Part shown: positions 17,488 to 26,860 of the stretch, one piece after another
Layout of the letters: every line of letters begins with the position of its first letter
Position numbering within the stretch: the stretch's first letter is position 1
Assembly (NCBI RefSeq): GCF_019218285.1
Contig: NZ_JAHUZG010000002.1
Span: 310,001-374,000 of the forward strand
Length of the DNA: 64,000 bases
Source of the DNA: Antarctobacter sediminis
GTDB taxonomy: Bacteria; Pseudomonadota; Alphaproteobacteria; Rhodobacterales; Rhodobacteraceae
Direction of reading: 5' to 3'
Program-made: the position numbers and the translations under genes
The notes under the pieces: generated by a model
Database searches by the model: none
What the model saw: only the letters and a program-made list of their open reading frames with translations
Told to the model about the DNA's origin: nothing

Positions 17488-19638
17488 ATGAGTTCCTCGA
17501 AAGGCAAGTCCAGCCGGCTGGTGGCCGACCGGCGCTATCCGCGCGGCAAGGCCAAGCCTGCCGCAAAGGGCACCAAGACGCGCAAGACCACGACGCGCCG
17601 CAAACCTGCCCGCCGACAAAGGCGCGGCGGCATCCTTGGCTTCTTCGGCGCGATCCTGCGTTGGATCGTTCGGCTGATCTGGCGGGTTACCCTGTCTGCT
17701 ACGGTGGTGACGGCGCTGATCGTCGGGGCCGCGGTGTTGTATGTGTACAGCTCGCTGCCCGAAATGGCCGCCGTGGTAGACGGCCGCGCCCGTGGATCCG
17801 TCACGCTGCTGGACCGCAACGGCGAGGTCTTTGCCCTGCGCGGCGACCAGTTCGGCGGCGCCGTGACCGCAGACACCGTGTCCGAACACCTGAAGAACGC
17901 GGTTGTTGCCACCGAAGACCGCCGGTTCTACTGGCATTTTGGTGTCAGCCCGCGCGGCGTGGCCAGCGCCATCCGCATCAACCTGCGCGAAGGCCGCGGC
18001 CCGCTTTCCGGCCACGGTGGTTCGACCATCACGCAGCAGACCGCGAAACTCTTGTGTCTTGGCGTCGAATACGACCCCGAGCAATGGAAGTCCGAAGCCG
18101 ACTATGTGTCCGAATGCCGCCGCAGCTCGCTGACGCGCAAGGCGCATGAGGCGATCTATGCCATGGCCATGGAGGCCAAGTACACCAAGGCCGAAATCCT
18201 TTCGATCTACCTGAACCGTGCCTACATGGGCGGCGGCGCCTACGGGGCCGAAGCCGCTTCGCAACGCTATTTCGCCAAACATGCGGCGGCGTTGAACCCG
18301 GCCGAGGCCGCGATGCTGGCCGGCTTGCTGACCGCCCCATCGACGCTGGCGCCAACCTCGAACCTCAGCCGCAGTCAGGACCGTGCCGCCACCGTCCTGC
18401 GGTTGATGTACGATCAGGGCTACCTGACCGAAGAAGAGATGCGCCATTATCAGGCCAATCCCGCTACGCTGGCGCAGGGCGCCAACAGCCTTGGCGGCGG
18501 TTATTTCGCGGATTGGATCATGTCGTCTGACATGGATTACCTGATCGGCGATACGACCGAAGACATCATCATCGAAACCACGCTGGACCAGCGGATGCAA
18601 ACCGCGACGGCCCGCGCAGTGGACAAGATCTTTTCCGAAAAGGTCAAACCGGGATCAAAGGCACAGGTGGCCGTCGTGGTCATGTCCGCAGATGGTGCCG
18701 TCCGCGCCATGGTCGGCGGCCGCGACACCGATGCCACCGGCCTGTTCAACCGGGCGACTCAGGCGGTGCGTCAGACGGGGTCGGCCTTTAAACCCTTCGT
18801 TTATGCCACCGCGCTGGAACTGGGTTATTCGCCGCTCGACACCGTGGTTGACGCCCCCTATTGCCTCAACATTCCGGGTTCGGGCCAATGGTGCCCCGAA
18901 AACTACTCGCGACGCCACTATGGCACGGTCACACTGGTCGAGGCGCTGAAGAAATCGCTGAACATTCCGGCGGTGAAAGTATCCGAGGCCGTGGGCCGCG
19001 ATCTGGTGCTGCGTGTGGCGCGCGACTTTGGCATTTATCGCGACCTGACCGATACGCCTTCTCTGGCGCTTGGCGCGGCAGAGGCGACCCTGCTGGAGAT
19101 GACCGGCGCCTACGCGGGAATTCTGAACGGCGGCTCGTCGGTCAAACCCTACGGGCAGCAGTTGATCCGCTACAAGGGATCGTCTGATCCGCTGATGCAG
19201 GCCAGCGGCGGCATGGGCGAACGGGTGGTGCGCGAAGATGCCGCCCGCCAGCTTGTCTGGATGATGCAGAAAGTGGTGTCCGAAGGCACCGGCGGGCGCG
19301 CTGCGTTGCCCGATCGACAAGTGGCAGGCAAGACCGGCACCAGCCAAGAGGCGCGCGACGCATGGTTCGTGGGCTTTACCGCCGACTATGTGGCCGGTGT
19401 CTGGATGGGGTACGACGACAACACGCCGCTGACCGGCGTCACCGGAAGCGGGCTGCCGGCCGAGATCTGGCATGAAGTGATGCTGCGCGTCCACGAGGGG
19501 CTGCCGGTGCGCAGCCTGCCGATGACAGAACCTGTGCCCCCCAAGATCATCGAGCCGGAACCCGCCCCGCAGCAGCCGCGCCGCCGCGAGACGATCCTTG
19601 AACAGGTGCTGCGCGACATCCTTGGCGGGGGCAACTGA
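17488..19638 (+). CDS. Class A penicillin-binding protein (PBP1A family)
   Basis: A 716-residue bifunctional peptidoglycan synthase. A basic cytoplasmic tail of about 55 residues precedes one membrane helix (about 60-85). The glycosyltransferase domain has catalytic E143 in VVATEDRRFYWHFG and GGSTITQQTAKLL. The transpeptidase domain has SAFK at 432-435 (nucleophile S432), SLN at 490-492 and KTG at 615-617. It is smaller than the canonical 800-residue MrcA, so I leave the symbol blank. The ATG follows GACGGG. It is divergent from glnK over 256 bp of AT-rich DNA and ends at a symmetrical terminator. Confidence 0.92.
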   Translation: MSSSKGKSSRLVADRRYPRGKAKPAAKGTKTRKTTTRRKPARRQRRGGILGFFGAILRWIVRLIWRVTLSATVVTALIVGAAVLYVYSSLPEMAAVVDGRARGSVTLLDRNGEVFALRGDQFGGAVTADTVSEHLKNAVVATEDRRFYWHFGVSPRGVASAIRINLREGRGPLSGHGGSTITQQTAKLLCLGVEYDPEQWKSEADYVSECRRSSLTRKAHEAIYAMAMEAKYTKAEILSIYLNRAYMGGGAYGAEAASQRYFAKHAAALNPAEAAMLAGLLTAPSTLAPTSNLSRSQDRAATVLRLMYDQGYLTEEEMRHYQANPATLAQGANSLGGGYFADWIMSSDMDYLIGDTTEDIIIETTLDQRMQTATARAVDKIFSEKVKPGSKAQVAVVVMSADGAVRAMVGGRDTDATGLFNRATQAVRQTGSAFKPFVYATALELGYSPLDTVVDAPYCLNIPGSGQWCPENYSRRHYGTVTLVEALKKSLNIPAVKVSEAVGRDLVLRVARDFGIYRDLTDTPSLALGAAEATLLEMTGAYAGILNGGSSVKPYGQQLIRYKGSSDPLMQASGGMGERVVREDAARQLVWMMQKVVSEGTGGRAALPDRQVAGKTGTSQEARDAWFVGFTADYVAGVWMGYDDNTPLTGVTGSGLPAEIWHEVMLRVHEGLPVRSLPMTEPVPPKIIEPEPAPQQPRRRETILEQVLRDILGGGN

Positions 19639-19663
19639 CCCCTCGACCATGCAGACAACAAAA

Positions 19664-19688
19664 AAGGCCGGGCGCTCTGCCCGGCCTT
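19664..19688. terminator. Bidirectional terminator between PBP and mlaC
   Basis: AAGGCCGGGC (19664-19673) pairs perfectly with GCCCGGCCTT (19679-19688) around a five-base loop, with an A-run to the left. The flanking genes converge on it, so it can serve both. Confidence 0.8.
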
Positions 19689-19708
19689 ATTCATTCCAGT
19701 GACGGCAG

Positions 19709-20308
19709 TCAGCTCGCCGAGCGCAGATCCGAGATCAGCGCATCGATGTCGCCGCGGCGCGCATCCAGCATGGACCCGATGGTGGTCTTTTCGGATTGCA
19801 GCAGGTCCACGCCGTCCACATGCATGTTGTAAAAGCGGTTCGTTTCCAGAACAAAAAACACCACGTCGAAGGGCTTGGACCCTTGCAGATCAGCCTGACA
19901 CTTGACCTGGAACCCTCGCGGGATCGGCCCCACGGATTTGACCTGCAAATCGCCCCCGATAAACTTGCGAAACTGCTTGCCATATTTGCGGGCGATGAAA
20001 CCGGTGAACGCATCGGTAAAGGCTTTGCGCTGCGCGTTGCTGGCGCGTCGTGCGTCCGTGCCCAGAACAGTGGCCGCGATACGGGGGGTATCGCCGTATT
20101 TCTTGAAGATCCGCTCGAAATCCTGGAACATCGCGCTTTCGGATTTACGGTTCTTTTGCACCGCTTCGATGATCGTGTTGATTTCGGCAACCATGCCGTT
20201 GATCAGGCCGACCGCCTGCTTGTCGGTCAGGGCGAACGCGGGCATGGCCGGAAGCGTCGACAGGGCGACGCTGCCCGCGAAAAATGCACGTCGGGTCAGA
20301 TGTGTCAT
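19709..20308 (-). CDS. MlaC/Ttg2D-family phospholipid-binding protein
   Basis: A 199-residue periplasmic protein of the MlaC family, which carries phospholipids between the outer-membrane MlaA lipoprotein and the inner membrane. The N-terminus (MTHLTRRAFFAGSVALSTLPAMPAFA) is an export signal with twin arginines, and the body has the MlaC pattern FQDFERIFKKYGDTPRIAATVLG, QRKAFTDAFTGFIARKYG and a C-terminal helical tail. The ATG at 20308 has a perfect AAGGAG site 7 bp away. It follows mlaA by 34 bp; MlaF, E, D and B genes are not in the window. Confidence 0.88.
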   Translation of the reverse strand: MTHLTRRAFFAGSVALSTLPAMPAFALTDKQAVGLINGMVAEINTIIEAVQKNRKSESAMFQDFERIFKKYGDTPRIAATVLGTDARRASNAQRKAFTDAFTGFIARKYGKQFRKFIGGDLQVKSVGPIPRGFQVKCQADLQGSKPFDVVFFVLETNRFYNMHVDGVDLLQSEKTTIGSMLDARRGDIDALISDLRSAS

Positions 20309-20342
20309 GACGGACTCCTTGGTCATTACCTTACCAACGACT

Positions 20343-21089
20343 CTAGAAGCCTTCGGTATCCACGGAAAGTGGATCAAAATCGGCACCCGGCGCTTTTTCG
20401 CCAAGCTCGTAGCGGCGCATTTGCAGATACATCAGGCGGATCTGCGCATAGCTGTCGGCGCTGCCGTGCAAGACCGGATCGATCAGATCCTTGTACTTGG
20501 ACCGTTCGCCGACCTTGTCGATCGCCTTGGCCGCCGTTCCGATATAACGGTCGGGGGTGGGCACCACGTATTTCAACGGATCGGTGAACAGGTCGACGAC
20601 GTCGCCGGCCACGTCCCGTTCGGTCGACGGTCCCTTGAAGGGCACCTCAAGATACGCGCCCTCGGGCACGCCCCACACGGCCAGCGTTTCGCCGAAATCC
20701 GTGTCATCCCGCGGCAGGCCCCATTCCGTCGCCACGTCGAACAATCCCCCCACCCCGATCGTCGCGTTCAGGGTAAAGCGCATGGTGTTGGACGTCGCCC
20801 GCACCAGCCGCCCTTGCAGGATCTGGTTCACCACCGTTTGCGGCAAGGATACCGTGTCGGCAAAGTTCGACACGGTCATCTGCACGCCCTTCGGCACGGT
20901 TTCCGCGTAGCCGGGACCGTCACCGGCAAAGAACCGGGCATCCACCTTCTTGTTGAATTCGTGAACCTTGCGGTTCTGCGTTTCATATGGATCGTGGATG
21001 CCTCCCGGTGCCGCGCCGGGGCCCGGCACCGAACAGCCGGCCACGCCCAACATGACGGTCAGCACCACAACCGGCCTTACATCCATCAT
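20343..21089 (-). CDS. mlaA: MlaA/VacJ-family outer-membrane lipoprotein
   Basis: MlaA removes mislocalised phospholipids from the outer leaflet of the outer membrane. The 248-residue precursor has a lipobox LGVAGC (lipid-modified C19) and the family motifs DPYETQNRKVHEFNKKVD, RLVRATSNTMRFTLNATIGVGGLFDVA and the FGETLAVWGVPEGAYLEVPFKGPS segment. Either of two adjacent ATG codons could start translation. It is the first gene of a mlaA-mlaC pair and is divergent from the type I secretion operon over 194 bp. Confidence 0.93.
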   Translation of the reverse strand: MMDVRPVVVLTVMLGVAGCSVPGPGAAPGGIHDPYETQNRKVHEFNKKVDARFFAGDGPGYAETVPKGVQMTVSNFADTVSLPQTVVNQILQGRLVRATSNTMRFTLNATIGVGGLFDVATEWGLPRDDTDFGETLAVWGVPEGAYLEVPFKGPSTERDVAGDVVDLFTDPLKYVVPTPDRYIGTAAKAIDKVGERSKYKDLIDPVLHGSADSYAQIRLMYLQMRRYELGEKAPGADFDPLSVDTEGF

Positions 21090-21283
21090 GACCCTCAGTC
21101 CTCTTCAAATCTCTTGGGAAAGCGTGCAGGCTTCCCTAAAAGGGTAGATAATTTCATCACCGAAGCTTCCCAACGAAGGATGCCGGATTCACAGCCGATG
21201 TGGCACAATGGCGACATGAGGCAAGACAGATTCCACTGTCACCGATTCCGGCCCGGGACACAACGCAGGGCTGACGCAAGCAT

Positions 21284-23014
21284 ATGAGCATGGCAGCAAA
21301 AGACACCGGTCGCGACGAACTGCGCGCCGCCCGCAGGCAGAGCCGCCCGTATTTCTGGTTCGTCGGCATTTTCAGCTTTTTCGTCAACATCCTGATGCTG
21401 ACGGGACCGATGTACATGCTTCAGGTCTATGATCGCGTTCTTGGCTCACGGTCCGAGGCGACGCTGATCGCGCTCTCGGTCCTTGTGATCTTCCTTTACT
21501 CGATGATGGGCTTGCTGGACTACGTCCGCGGTCGGATCATGGCCCGGGTCGCGGCGCGCTTTCAGGCGGTGCTTGATCTACGGGTTTTCGACGCGGTACT
21601 GCGCCGCGCCGCAGTGCAGAATGATGAATTGGCCCAGACCGGCCTGCGCGACCTTGAATCGGTTCAAAGGCTGATGTCTTCGCCGGTCCTGATGGCCCTG
21701 TTCGATATTCCATGGACGCCCTTCTTCATCTTCGCGATCTTCGTCTTCCACCCGTGGATGGGCTATCTGGCCATCGGCGGCGGGCTGTTCCTTGTTCTGG
21801 TCACGATCATCAACCAGATCGTCAGCAAGGCTCCGACGCTGAAATCCAACATGGCCGTGATGCAGGCCGAAAGCACCGCCGACCAGATCCGGCAAGAGGC
21901 CGAGATGGTGCAGGCGCTGGGGATGCGCGGCGACGCATTTACCCGATGGATGCAGGCGCGGTCGCAATCGCTCAGCGGCCAGATCGCTTCGGCTGACCTT
22001 TCGGGCACCTTCACCACAATCACCAAGACCTTTCGGATGCTTTTGCAATCGGCCATGCTGGGGCTTGCGGCCTATCTGGTGTTGCAAGGCAACCTGACAC
22101 CGGGCGCAATGATCGCCGGGTCGATCCTCATGGGGCGAGCGCTGGCACCGATTGAATTGCTGATCGGCCAATGGGCTCTGGTTCAGCGGGCCCGCAAGGG
22201 CTGGGACAACCTCTCACAGCTTCTGGGCGAGGTCCCCGAGGCCGCCGAACGCACCGCCCTGCCGAAACCGCAGGCCAAACTGGACGTCCAGCAGTTGACC
22301 GTCGTGGCCCCTGGCGAACAACAGGCCGCACTGCGCCTTGTGTCCTTCAACGTCGGCCCCGGTCAGGCATGCGGCGTGATCGGCCCATCTGGCGCGGGCA
22401 AATCCACGTTGGCCCGTGCGCTGACCGGCGTCTGGCGCCCGGCCGGTGGCAAGATCCGGCTCGACGGTGCCTCGCTGGAACAATACGGCGCCGAAACGCT
22501 GGGTCAGCACATCGGCTATCTGCCGCAACGCGTCACGCTTTTTGACGGCACAATCGCGGAAAACATCGCCCGGTTGTCACCGGAGCCGGACGCCGAAAAG
22601 GTGGTAGAGGCCGCGATGAAGGCGGATGCCCACGAAATGATCCTGAAACTGCCGCAGGGATATGACACGCGGGTCACCGCCTCGGGCGGGCGCCTGTCGG
22701 GCGGCCAGATGCAGCGGATCGGCCTTGCACGTGCCATGTATGGCGATCCCGTCCTGCTGGTTCTGGACGAACCGAACTCGAACCTCGACAACGAAGGATC
22801 CGAGGCGGTGAACAAAGCCATCAAGGGGTTCAAGGCCGAGGGCAAAGCCGTGCTGATCATGGCCCACCGCCCGGCAGCCATCAAGGAATGCGACCTCCTG
22901 CTGATGTTGGAAAACGGCGGCCGCGCGGCCTTTGGGCCCAAGGACGAAGTGTTGCAAGCCATGGTCAAGAACCATCAGCAACTGCAAAAAGCAGGCCCCG
23001 GAGGCGTGAGATGA
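21284..23014 (+). CDS. Type I secretion ABC permease/ATPase (PrtD family)
   Basis: A 576-residue half-transporter with about six membrane helices in the first 310 residues and a nucleotide-binding domain afterwards: Walker A GPSGAGKST at 367-375, signature LSGGQ at 471-475 and Walker B LLVLDEPNS. It lacks an N-terminal peptidase or C39-like domain, as in PrtD exporters of RTX and protease substrates. The stop overlaps the start of the HlyD-family gene (ATGA). No RTX substrate or TolC gene is adjacent, so the cargo is unknown. Confidence 0.92.
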   Translation: MSMAAKDTGRDELRAARRQSRPYFWFVGIFSFFVNILMLTGPMYMLQVYDRVLGSRSEATLIALSVLVIFLYSMMGLLDYVRGRIMARVAARFQAVLDLRVFDAVLRRAAVQNDELAQTGLRDLESVQRLMSSPVLMALFDIPWTPFFIFAIFVFHPWMGYLAIGGGLFLVLVTIINQIVSKAPTLKSNMAVMQAESTADQIRQEAEMVQALGMRGDAFTRWMQARSQSLSGQIASADLSGTFTTITKTFRMLLQSAMLGLAAYLVLQGNLTPGAMIAGSILMGRALAPIELLIGQWALVQRARKGWDNLSQLLGEVPEAAERTALPKPQAKLDVQQLTVVAPGEQQAALRLVSFNVGPGQACGVIGPSGAGKSTLARALTGVWRPAGGKIRLDGASLEQYGAETLGQHIGYLPQRVTLFDGTIAENIARLSPEPDAEKVVEAAMKADAHEMILKLPQGYDTRVTASGGRLSGGQMQRIGLARAMYGDPVLLVLDEPNSNLDNEGSEAVNKAIKGFKAEGKAVLIMAHRPAAIKECDLLLMLENGGRAAFGPKDEVLQAMVKNHQQLQKAGPGGVR

Positions 23015-24315
23015 CCCCTGAACAACAGTTTTCGCTTCGCGTTCCCATGATTGCGGGGATCATCGGTCTGCTGATCCTTGTCGGCGGCTTTGGCACCTGG
23101 GCTTCGACGACCAATATTTCGGGCGCCATTGTTGCCTCGGGGCAGATCGAGGTCGACCAAAACCGGCAGATCGTCCAGCACCCCGACGGCGGTGTTGTGG
23201 CCCAGATCCTTGTCGACGAGGGCGACACCGTGACCGAGGGGCAGGTTCTTATCAAGCTGGACCCGACCCTATTGTTGTCCGAGATGACCATCATCGAAGG
23301 CCAATTGTACGAGATCATGTCCCGGCGGGCACGGCTTCAGGCAGAGCGGGACAGCAAAGAGGAAATCGTCTTTGCCGAAGAGGTCCTGAAGCGCGCCGAA
23401 ACCGATCCCGAGGTCGCGGAACTGGTCGAAGGTCAGCGCAATCTCTTCTTTGCCCGCCGCGAATCGATCGAAAGCGAGATCGGCCAGCTAAAAAAACGTG
23501 CCGACCAGATCACCGATCAGGTGATCGGGATCGTCGCCCAGCAAGAGGCGCTGGACCGGCAACTTGAACTGATCAAGGAAGAACTGGTCAACAAGGAGGA
23601 ACTGCGCCGTCAGGGACTGGTCCGCGCACCCGAAATCCTTGCCCTTCAGCGCGAGGAAGCCCGGCTGGCCGGGTCCGTCGGGGAACTCAAGGCTTCGAAA
23701 GCGCAGGCCGAGGGCCGCATCACCGAAATCGACATCCAGATCCTGAGCCTGCAAACCAAGCGCCGCGAAGAGGCAATCACCACATTGCGCGACCTTCAGT
23801 TTCAGGAACGCGAACTGGCCGAAAAGCGGGTCGCCATACGCGAACGCCTCAGCCGTCTCGACATCACTGCCCCGGTGGGCGGGGTGATCTATGGCCTGAC
23901 CATCTTTACGCCGCGTTCGGTGATCCGCCCGGCCGACCCGGTCCTGTTCATCGTCCCGCAGGACCGCCCGCTGGTCATCGCCGCGCAGGTCGAACCGATC
24001 CACATCGACAAGCTTTTTGTCGATCAGGAAGTCTCGCTGCGGTTTTCCTCGCTGGATCAGCGCGAAACGCCCGAACTTTTTGGATCCGTGGTGCAGATTT
24101 CGGCGGATGCGTTTGAAGACCAGAACTCGCGCGTGCGCTATTATCGTGCCGAAATCGTGCTGAACGAAGGCGAGATCGACCGCCTGCCGGAAGGCACGGC
24201 GCTGATTCCCGGGATGCCGGTCGAGGCCTTCATCCGCACCGAGGACCGCACGCCGCTGGCCTATCTGGTAAAACCTTTCACCGACTATTTCGCCAAGGCC
24301 TTCCGCGAAAGCTGA
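23011..24315 (+). CDS. HlyD-family membrane fusion protein
   Basis: The 434-residue periplasmic adaptor of a type I secretion system. One membrane helix (about 12-32) is followed by a biotinyl-lipoyl-like half (HPDGGVVAQILVDEGDTVTEGQVL near 56-80), a long charged coiled coil (about 90-285, rich in E, Q, R and L), and the second half-motif DITAPVGGVIYGLTIFTPRSVI. Its ATG overlaps the ABC gene's stop, so the two are translationally coupled. It would bridge the ABC exporter to an outer-membrane TolC encoded elsewhere. Confidence 0.92.
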   Translation: MTPEQQFSLRVPMIAGIIGLLILVGGFGTWASTTNISGAIVASGQIEVDQNRQIVQHPDGGVVAQILVDEGDTVTEGQVLIKLDPTLLLSEMTIIEGQLYEIMSRRARLQAERDSKEEIVFAEEVLKRAETDPEVAELVEGQRNLFFARRESIESEIGQLKKRADQITDQVIGIVAQQEALDRQLELIKEELVNKEELRRQGLVRAPEILALQREEARLAGSVGELKASKAQAEGRITEIDIQILSLQTKRREEAITTLRDLQFQERELAEKRVAIRERLSRLDITAPVGGVIYGLTIFTPRSVIRPADPVLFIVPQDRPLVIAAQVEPIHIDKLFVDQEVSLRFSSLDQRETPELFGSVVQISADAFEDQNSRVRYYRAEIVLNEGEIDRLPEGTALIPGMPVEAFIRTEDRTPLAYLVKPFTDYFAKAFRES

Positions 24316-24334
24316 CCCTGCGAAACACCCTGTC

Positions 24335-24360
24335 GCGCAAGCCGATTCCGCGGCTTGCGC
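24335..24360 (+). terminator. Hairpin downstream of the secretion genes
   Basis: GCGCAAGCCG (24335-24344) and CGGCTTGCGC (24351-24360) form a perfect 10-bp stem with a six-base loop, 20 bp after the HlyD stop. There is no T-run, so termination may be weak or the structure may protect the mRNA end. Confidence 0.5.
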
Positions 24361-24412
24361 CCTTGCCGTCCCGGGTCTAGCGTGGCCGCGAAATTCCACG
24401 AGGAAACGCATC

Positions 24413-24877
24413 ATGACCAACGCCATCGACGCCCGCCTGGCCGAACTGGGCCTGACCCTGCCCGACGCCCCGGCCCCCGCAGCGAACTATGTCCCCTTCG
24501 TCGTGACGGGAAACACCGTCTATGTCTCGGGTCAGATCAGCATGGATGCTGACGGACTTATCACCGGCAAGTTGGGTGCCGATCTCAGTGTCGAACAGGG
24601 TGCCGCCGCTGCCAAGCGCTGCGCACTCAGCCTGCTGGCTCAGGTCAAGGCAGCCTGTGACGGCGACCTGAGCCGCCTCAAGCGCGTTGTCAAACTGACC
24701 GGTTTCGTGAACTCCACCGCCGAGTTCACCGATCAGCCAAAAGTTGTGAACGGCGCCAGCGACACGCTGGTCGAAATCCTGGGCGATGCGGGCCGGCATT
24801 CGCGCTCTGCGGTTTCAGCGGCCTCGCTGCCGCTGGGCGTCGCGGTCGAAATCGAAGGCATCTTCGAGATCGCCTGA
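24413..24877 (+). CDS. RidA/YjgF-family protein
   Basis: A 154-residue RidA-family protein; archetypes deaminate reactive enamine/imine intermediates from PLP enzymes. The body shows VPFVVTGNTVYVSGQI, AAAAKRCALSLLAQVKAACDGDL, VVKLTGFVNSTAEF and the C-terminal RSAVSAASLPLGVAVEIE with the arginine expected to bind the substrate carboxylate. It is longer than the 128-residue archetype, matching the YjgH/Rid-related subgroup, so the substrate may differ. A strong GAGGAAACGCATC ribosome site precedes it. Its stop overlaps the next start. Confidence 0.9.
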   Translation: MTNAIDARLAELGLTLPDAPAPAANYVPFVVTGNTVYVSGQISMDADGLITGKLGADLSVEQGAAAAKRCALSLLAQVKAACDGDLSRLKRVVKLTGFVNSTAEFTDQPKVVNGASDTLVEILGDAGRHSRSAVSAASLPLGVAVEIEGIFEIA

Positions 24878-25626
24878 TGATCCCCCTTCCCGCGTCCTTC
24901 CTGGACCGCCCCATCGCGCACCGGGCCCTGCACGGCCCGGGGCGTCCGGAAAACTCGCGCGCCGCGATCCGCGCCGCGATTGACCACGGCTATGGAATCG
25001 AGATCGACCTGCAACTGTCCGGCGACGGGCAGGCCATGGTCTTTCACGACTATGACCTGAAACGCCTGACCGGCGCCGCCGGCGCGATCCAGCAACAAAG
25101 CGCAGAGGCGCTGGACAGCCTGACTCTGATCGGCGGTGACGAAGGCGTGCCCACGCTGCGCGAGGTGCTGACGATCGTGCAGGGTCAGGTGCCGCTGCTG
25201 ATCGAACTCAAGGATCAGGACGGCCGAATGGGGCCGAACACCGGAACGCTCGAACGCGCAACCGCCGAAGCTGTGGAAGGGTATGACGGGCCGCTGGCCT
25301 TCATGTCGTTCAACCCGCATTCCGCCACCCTTATGGCCGAACTCTGCCCCGACCGCCCCCGCGGGCTGACAACCTGCGCCTATGGCATGTCGGATTATCC
25401 GACCCTGTCGGCGGACACCCGCGCCCACCTGCGCACCATGCCAGGGCTGGCTAAAATGGGTGCCAGCTTTATCAGCCATCATCATCGCGATCTTTCCAGC
25501 CCCCTCGTGGCCGAACAAAAAGACCGCGGTTTGCAGGTACTGTGCTGGACGATCCGCTCGCCCGAGGAAGAGGCAACCGCCCGGCGCATCGCCGCGAATG
25601 TGACCTTCGAAGGCTACATGGCTTGA
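24877..25626 (+). CDS. Glycerophosphodiester phosphodiesterase
   Basis: A 249-residue GDPD-family enzyme that hydrolyses glycerophosphodiesters to glycerol 3-phosphate and an alcohol. Catalytic and metal residues are visible: H15-R16 (IAHRALHG), E25-N26, E42 and D44 (IEIDLQLS) and H57 (VFHDYDL). There is no signal peptide, so it is cytosolic like UgpQ. The ATG overlaps the ridA-type stop (TGATG), implying coupling. Confidence 0.92.
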   Translation: MIPLPASFLDRPIAHRALHGPGRPENSRAAIRAAIDHGYGIEIDLQLSGDGQAMVFHDYDLKRLTGAAGAIQQQSAEALDSLTLIGGDEGVPTLREVLTIVQGQVPLLIELKDQDGRMGPNTGTLERATAEAVEGYDGPLAFMSFNPHSATLMAELCPDRPRGLTTCAYGMSDYPTLSADTRAHLRTMPGLAKMGASFISHHHRDLSSPLVAEQKDRGLQVLCWTIRSPEEEATARRIAANVTFEGYMA

Positions 25627-25660
25627 TCGACGCGCCGCAGATGCCAGATTGACCAGTGTC

Positions 25661-26860
25661 ATGACGGATCAAAGCCCGACCCACACGCTCAGCATCGAAG
25701 TGCTGTCTTCGATCAACCAGATCGCCCCGGCGGTCTGGGACGCATGCGCCTGCCCCGAATGTGCCGATGGCGGTCGCCCGGCGGATCCCTTCACCACCCA
25801 TCGCTTTCTCAAGGCGCTGGAAGACAGCGGCTCCGTCGGCCCTGGAACCGGCTGGGAGCCCCGTCACCTTGTCGTGCGCTCGGATGAAGAGATCATCGCC
25901 GTTGCGCCGCTCTATGGCAAAAGCCACAGTCAGGGCGAATATATCTTCGATTTCAACTGGGCACATGCCTTCGAGGGCGCCGGGGGTCGCTATTACCCCA
26001 AGCTCCAGATCGCCGTTCCCTTCACCCCCGCCACCGGACGCCGCTTCCTGACCCGACCGGGGCAGGAACTCACCGGGATGTCGGCCCTCATCCAAGGGGC
26101 GGTGCAACTGGCCGCCGACAACGACCTGTCGTCGCTGCACGTCACCTTCTGCACCGAGGCCGAGGCCATAGCCGGCGAAGAAATGGGCCTGCTGCGCCGC
26201 ACGACCCAGCAATTCCACTGGCAAAACAACGGCTACGCGGATTTCGACGGCTTCCTTTCCAGCCTCAGTTCGCGCAAGCGCAAGATGATCCGCAAGGAAC
26301 GGGCCCGCGCGCAGGCCTTTGGCGGCGAAATCCGGATGATGACAGGTAACCAGATCCGCGCCGAACATTGGGATGCCTTCTGGGTCTTTTATCAGGACAC
26401 CGGCAGTCGCAAATGGGGCACCCCCTACCTTACCCGCGCCTTCTTCGACGCGGCGCATCAGACGATGCGCGATGACATGGCACTGGTGATGTGCACCCGC
26501 GATGGCCAACCGGTTGCAGGCGCACTGAACTTCATCGGGCGGGACGCGCTATTTGGCCGTTACTGGGGCTGTGTCGAAGATCATCCCTGCCTGCACTTCG
26601 AAGCGTGTTACTATCAGGCCATCGACTTTGCCATCACCCATGGGCTGGCCTCGGTCGAGGCGGGCGCACAGGGCGAACACAAGCTCGCGCGCGGCTACCT
26701 GCCGCGCCAGACCCATTCGCTGCACTGGATCGCGGACCAAGGCTTTGCCGATGCCGTGGCCCGTTACCTCGAGGCCGAACGCCGCGCCGTGGACGAAGAC
26801 ATCGAAGTGCTGACCGCCTACGGCCCCTTCCGCAAGGACAGACAGGAGGAACAGGAATGA
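25661..26860 (+). CDS. DUF482/PF04339 GNAT-like protein
   Basis: A 399-residue protein of the DUF482 family (annotated in Pfam as peptidoglycan-biosynthesis-like), which has a FemAB/GNAT fold and may transfer an acyl or aminoacyl group. Landmarks are [35 protein letters not shown]-type N-terminal sequence, [18 protein letters not shown] near residue 200, and [34 protein letters not shown] near the end. The reaction is unproven. The ATG at 25661 is preferred over a TTG four codons upstream. Its TGA overlaps the ATG of phhB. Confidence 0.87.
   Translation: MTDQSPTHTLSIEVLSSINQIAPAVWDACACPECADGGRPADPFTTHRFLKALEDSGSVGPGTGWEPRHLVVRSDEEIIAVAPLYGKSHSQGEYIFDFNWAHAFEGAGGRYYPKLQIAVPFTPATGRRFLTRPGQELTGMSALIQGAVQLAADNDLSSLHVTFCTEAEAIAGEEMGLLRRTTQQFHWQNNGYADFDGFLSSLSSRKRKMIRKERARAQAFGGEIRMMTGNQIRAEHWDAFWVFYQDTGSRKWGTPYLTRAFFDAAHQTMRDDMALVMCTRDGQPVAGALNFIGRDALFGRYWGCVEDHPCLHFEACYYQAIDFAITHGLASVEAGAQGEHKLARGYLPRQTHSLHWIADQGFADAVARYLEAERRAVDEDIEVLTAYGPFRKDRQEEQE

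Noticed and set aside
21184-21215. GGCAC-N-rich stretch resembling a sigma-54 promoter upstream of the secretion operon
   Set aside because: The -24 like TGGCAC is followed by CGACA instead of TTGC, so the essential -12 GC is missing.
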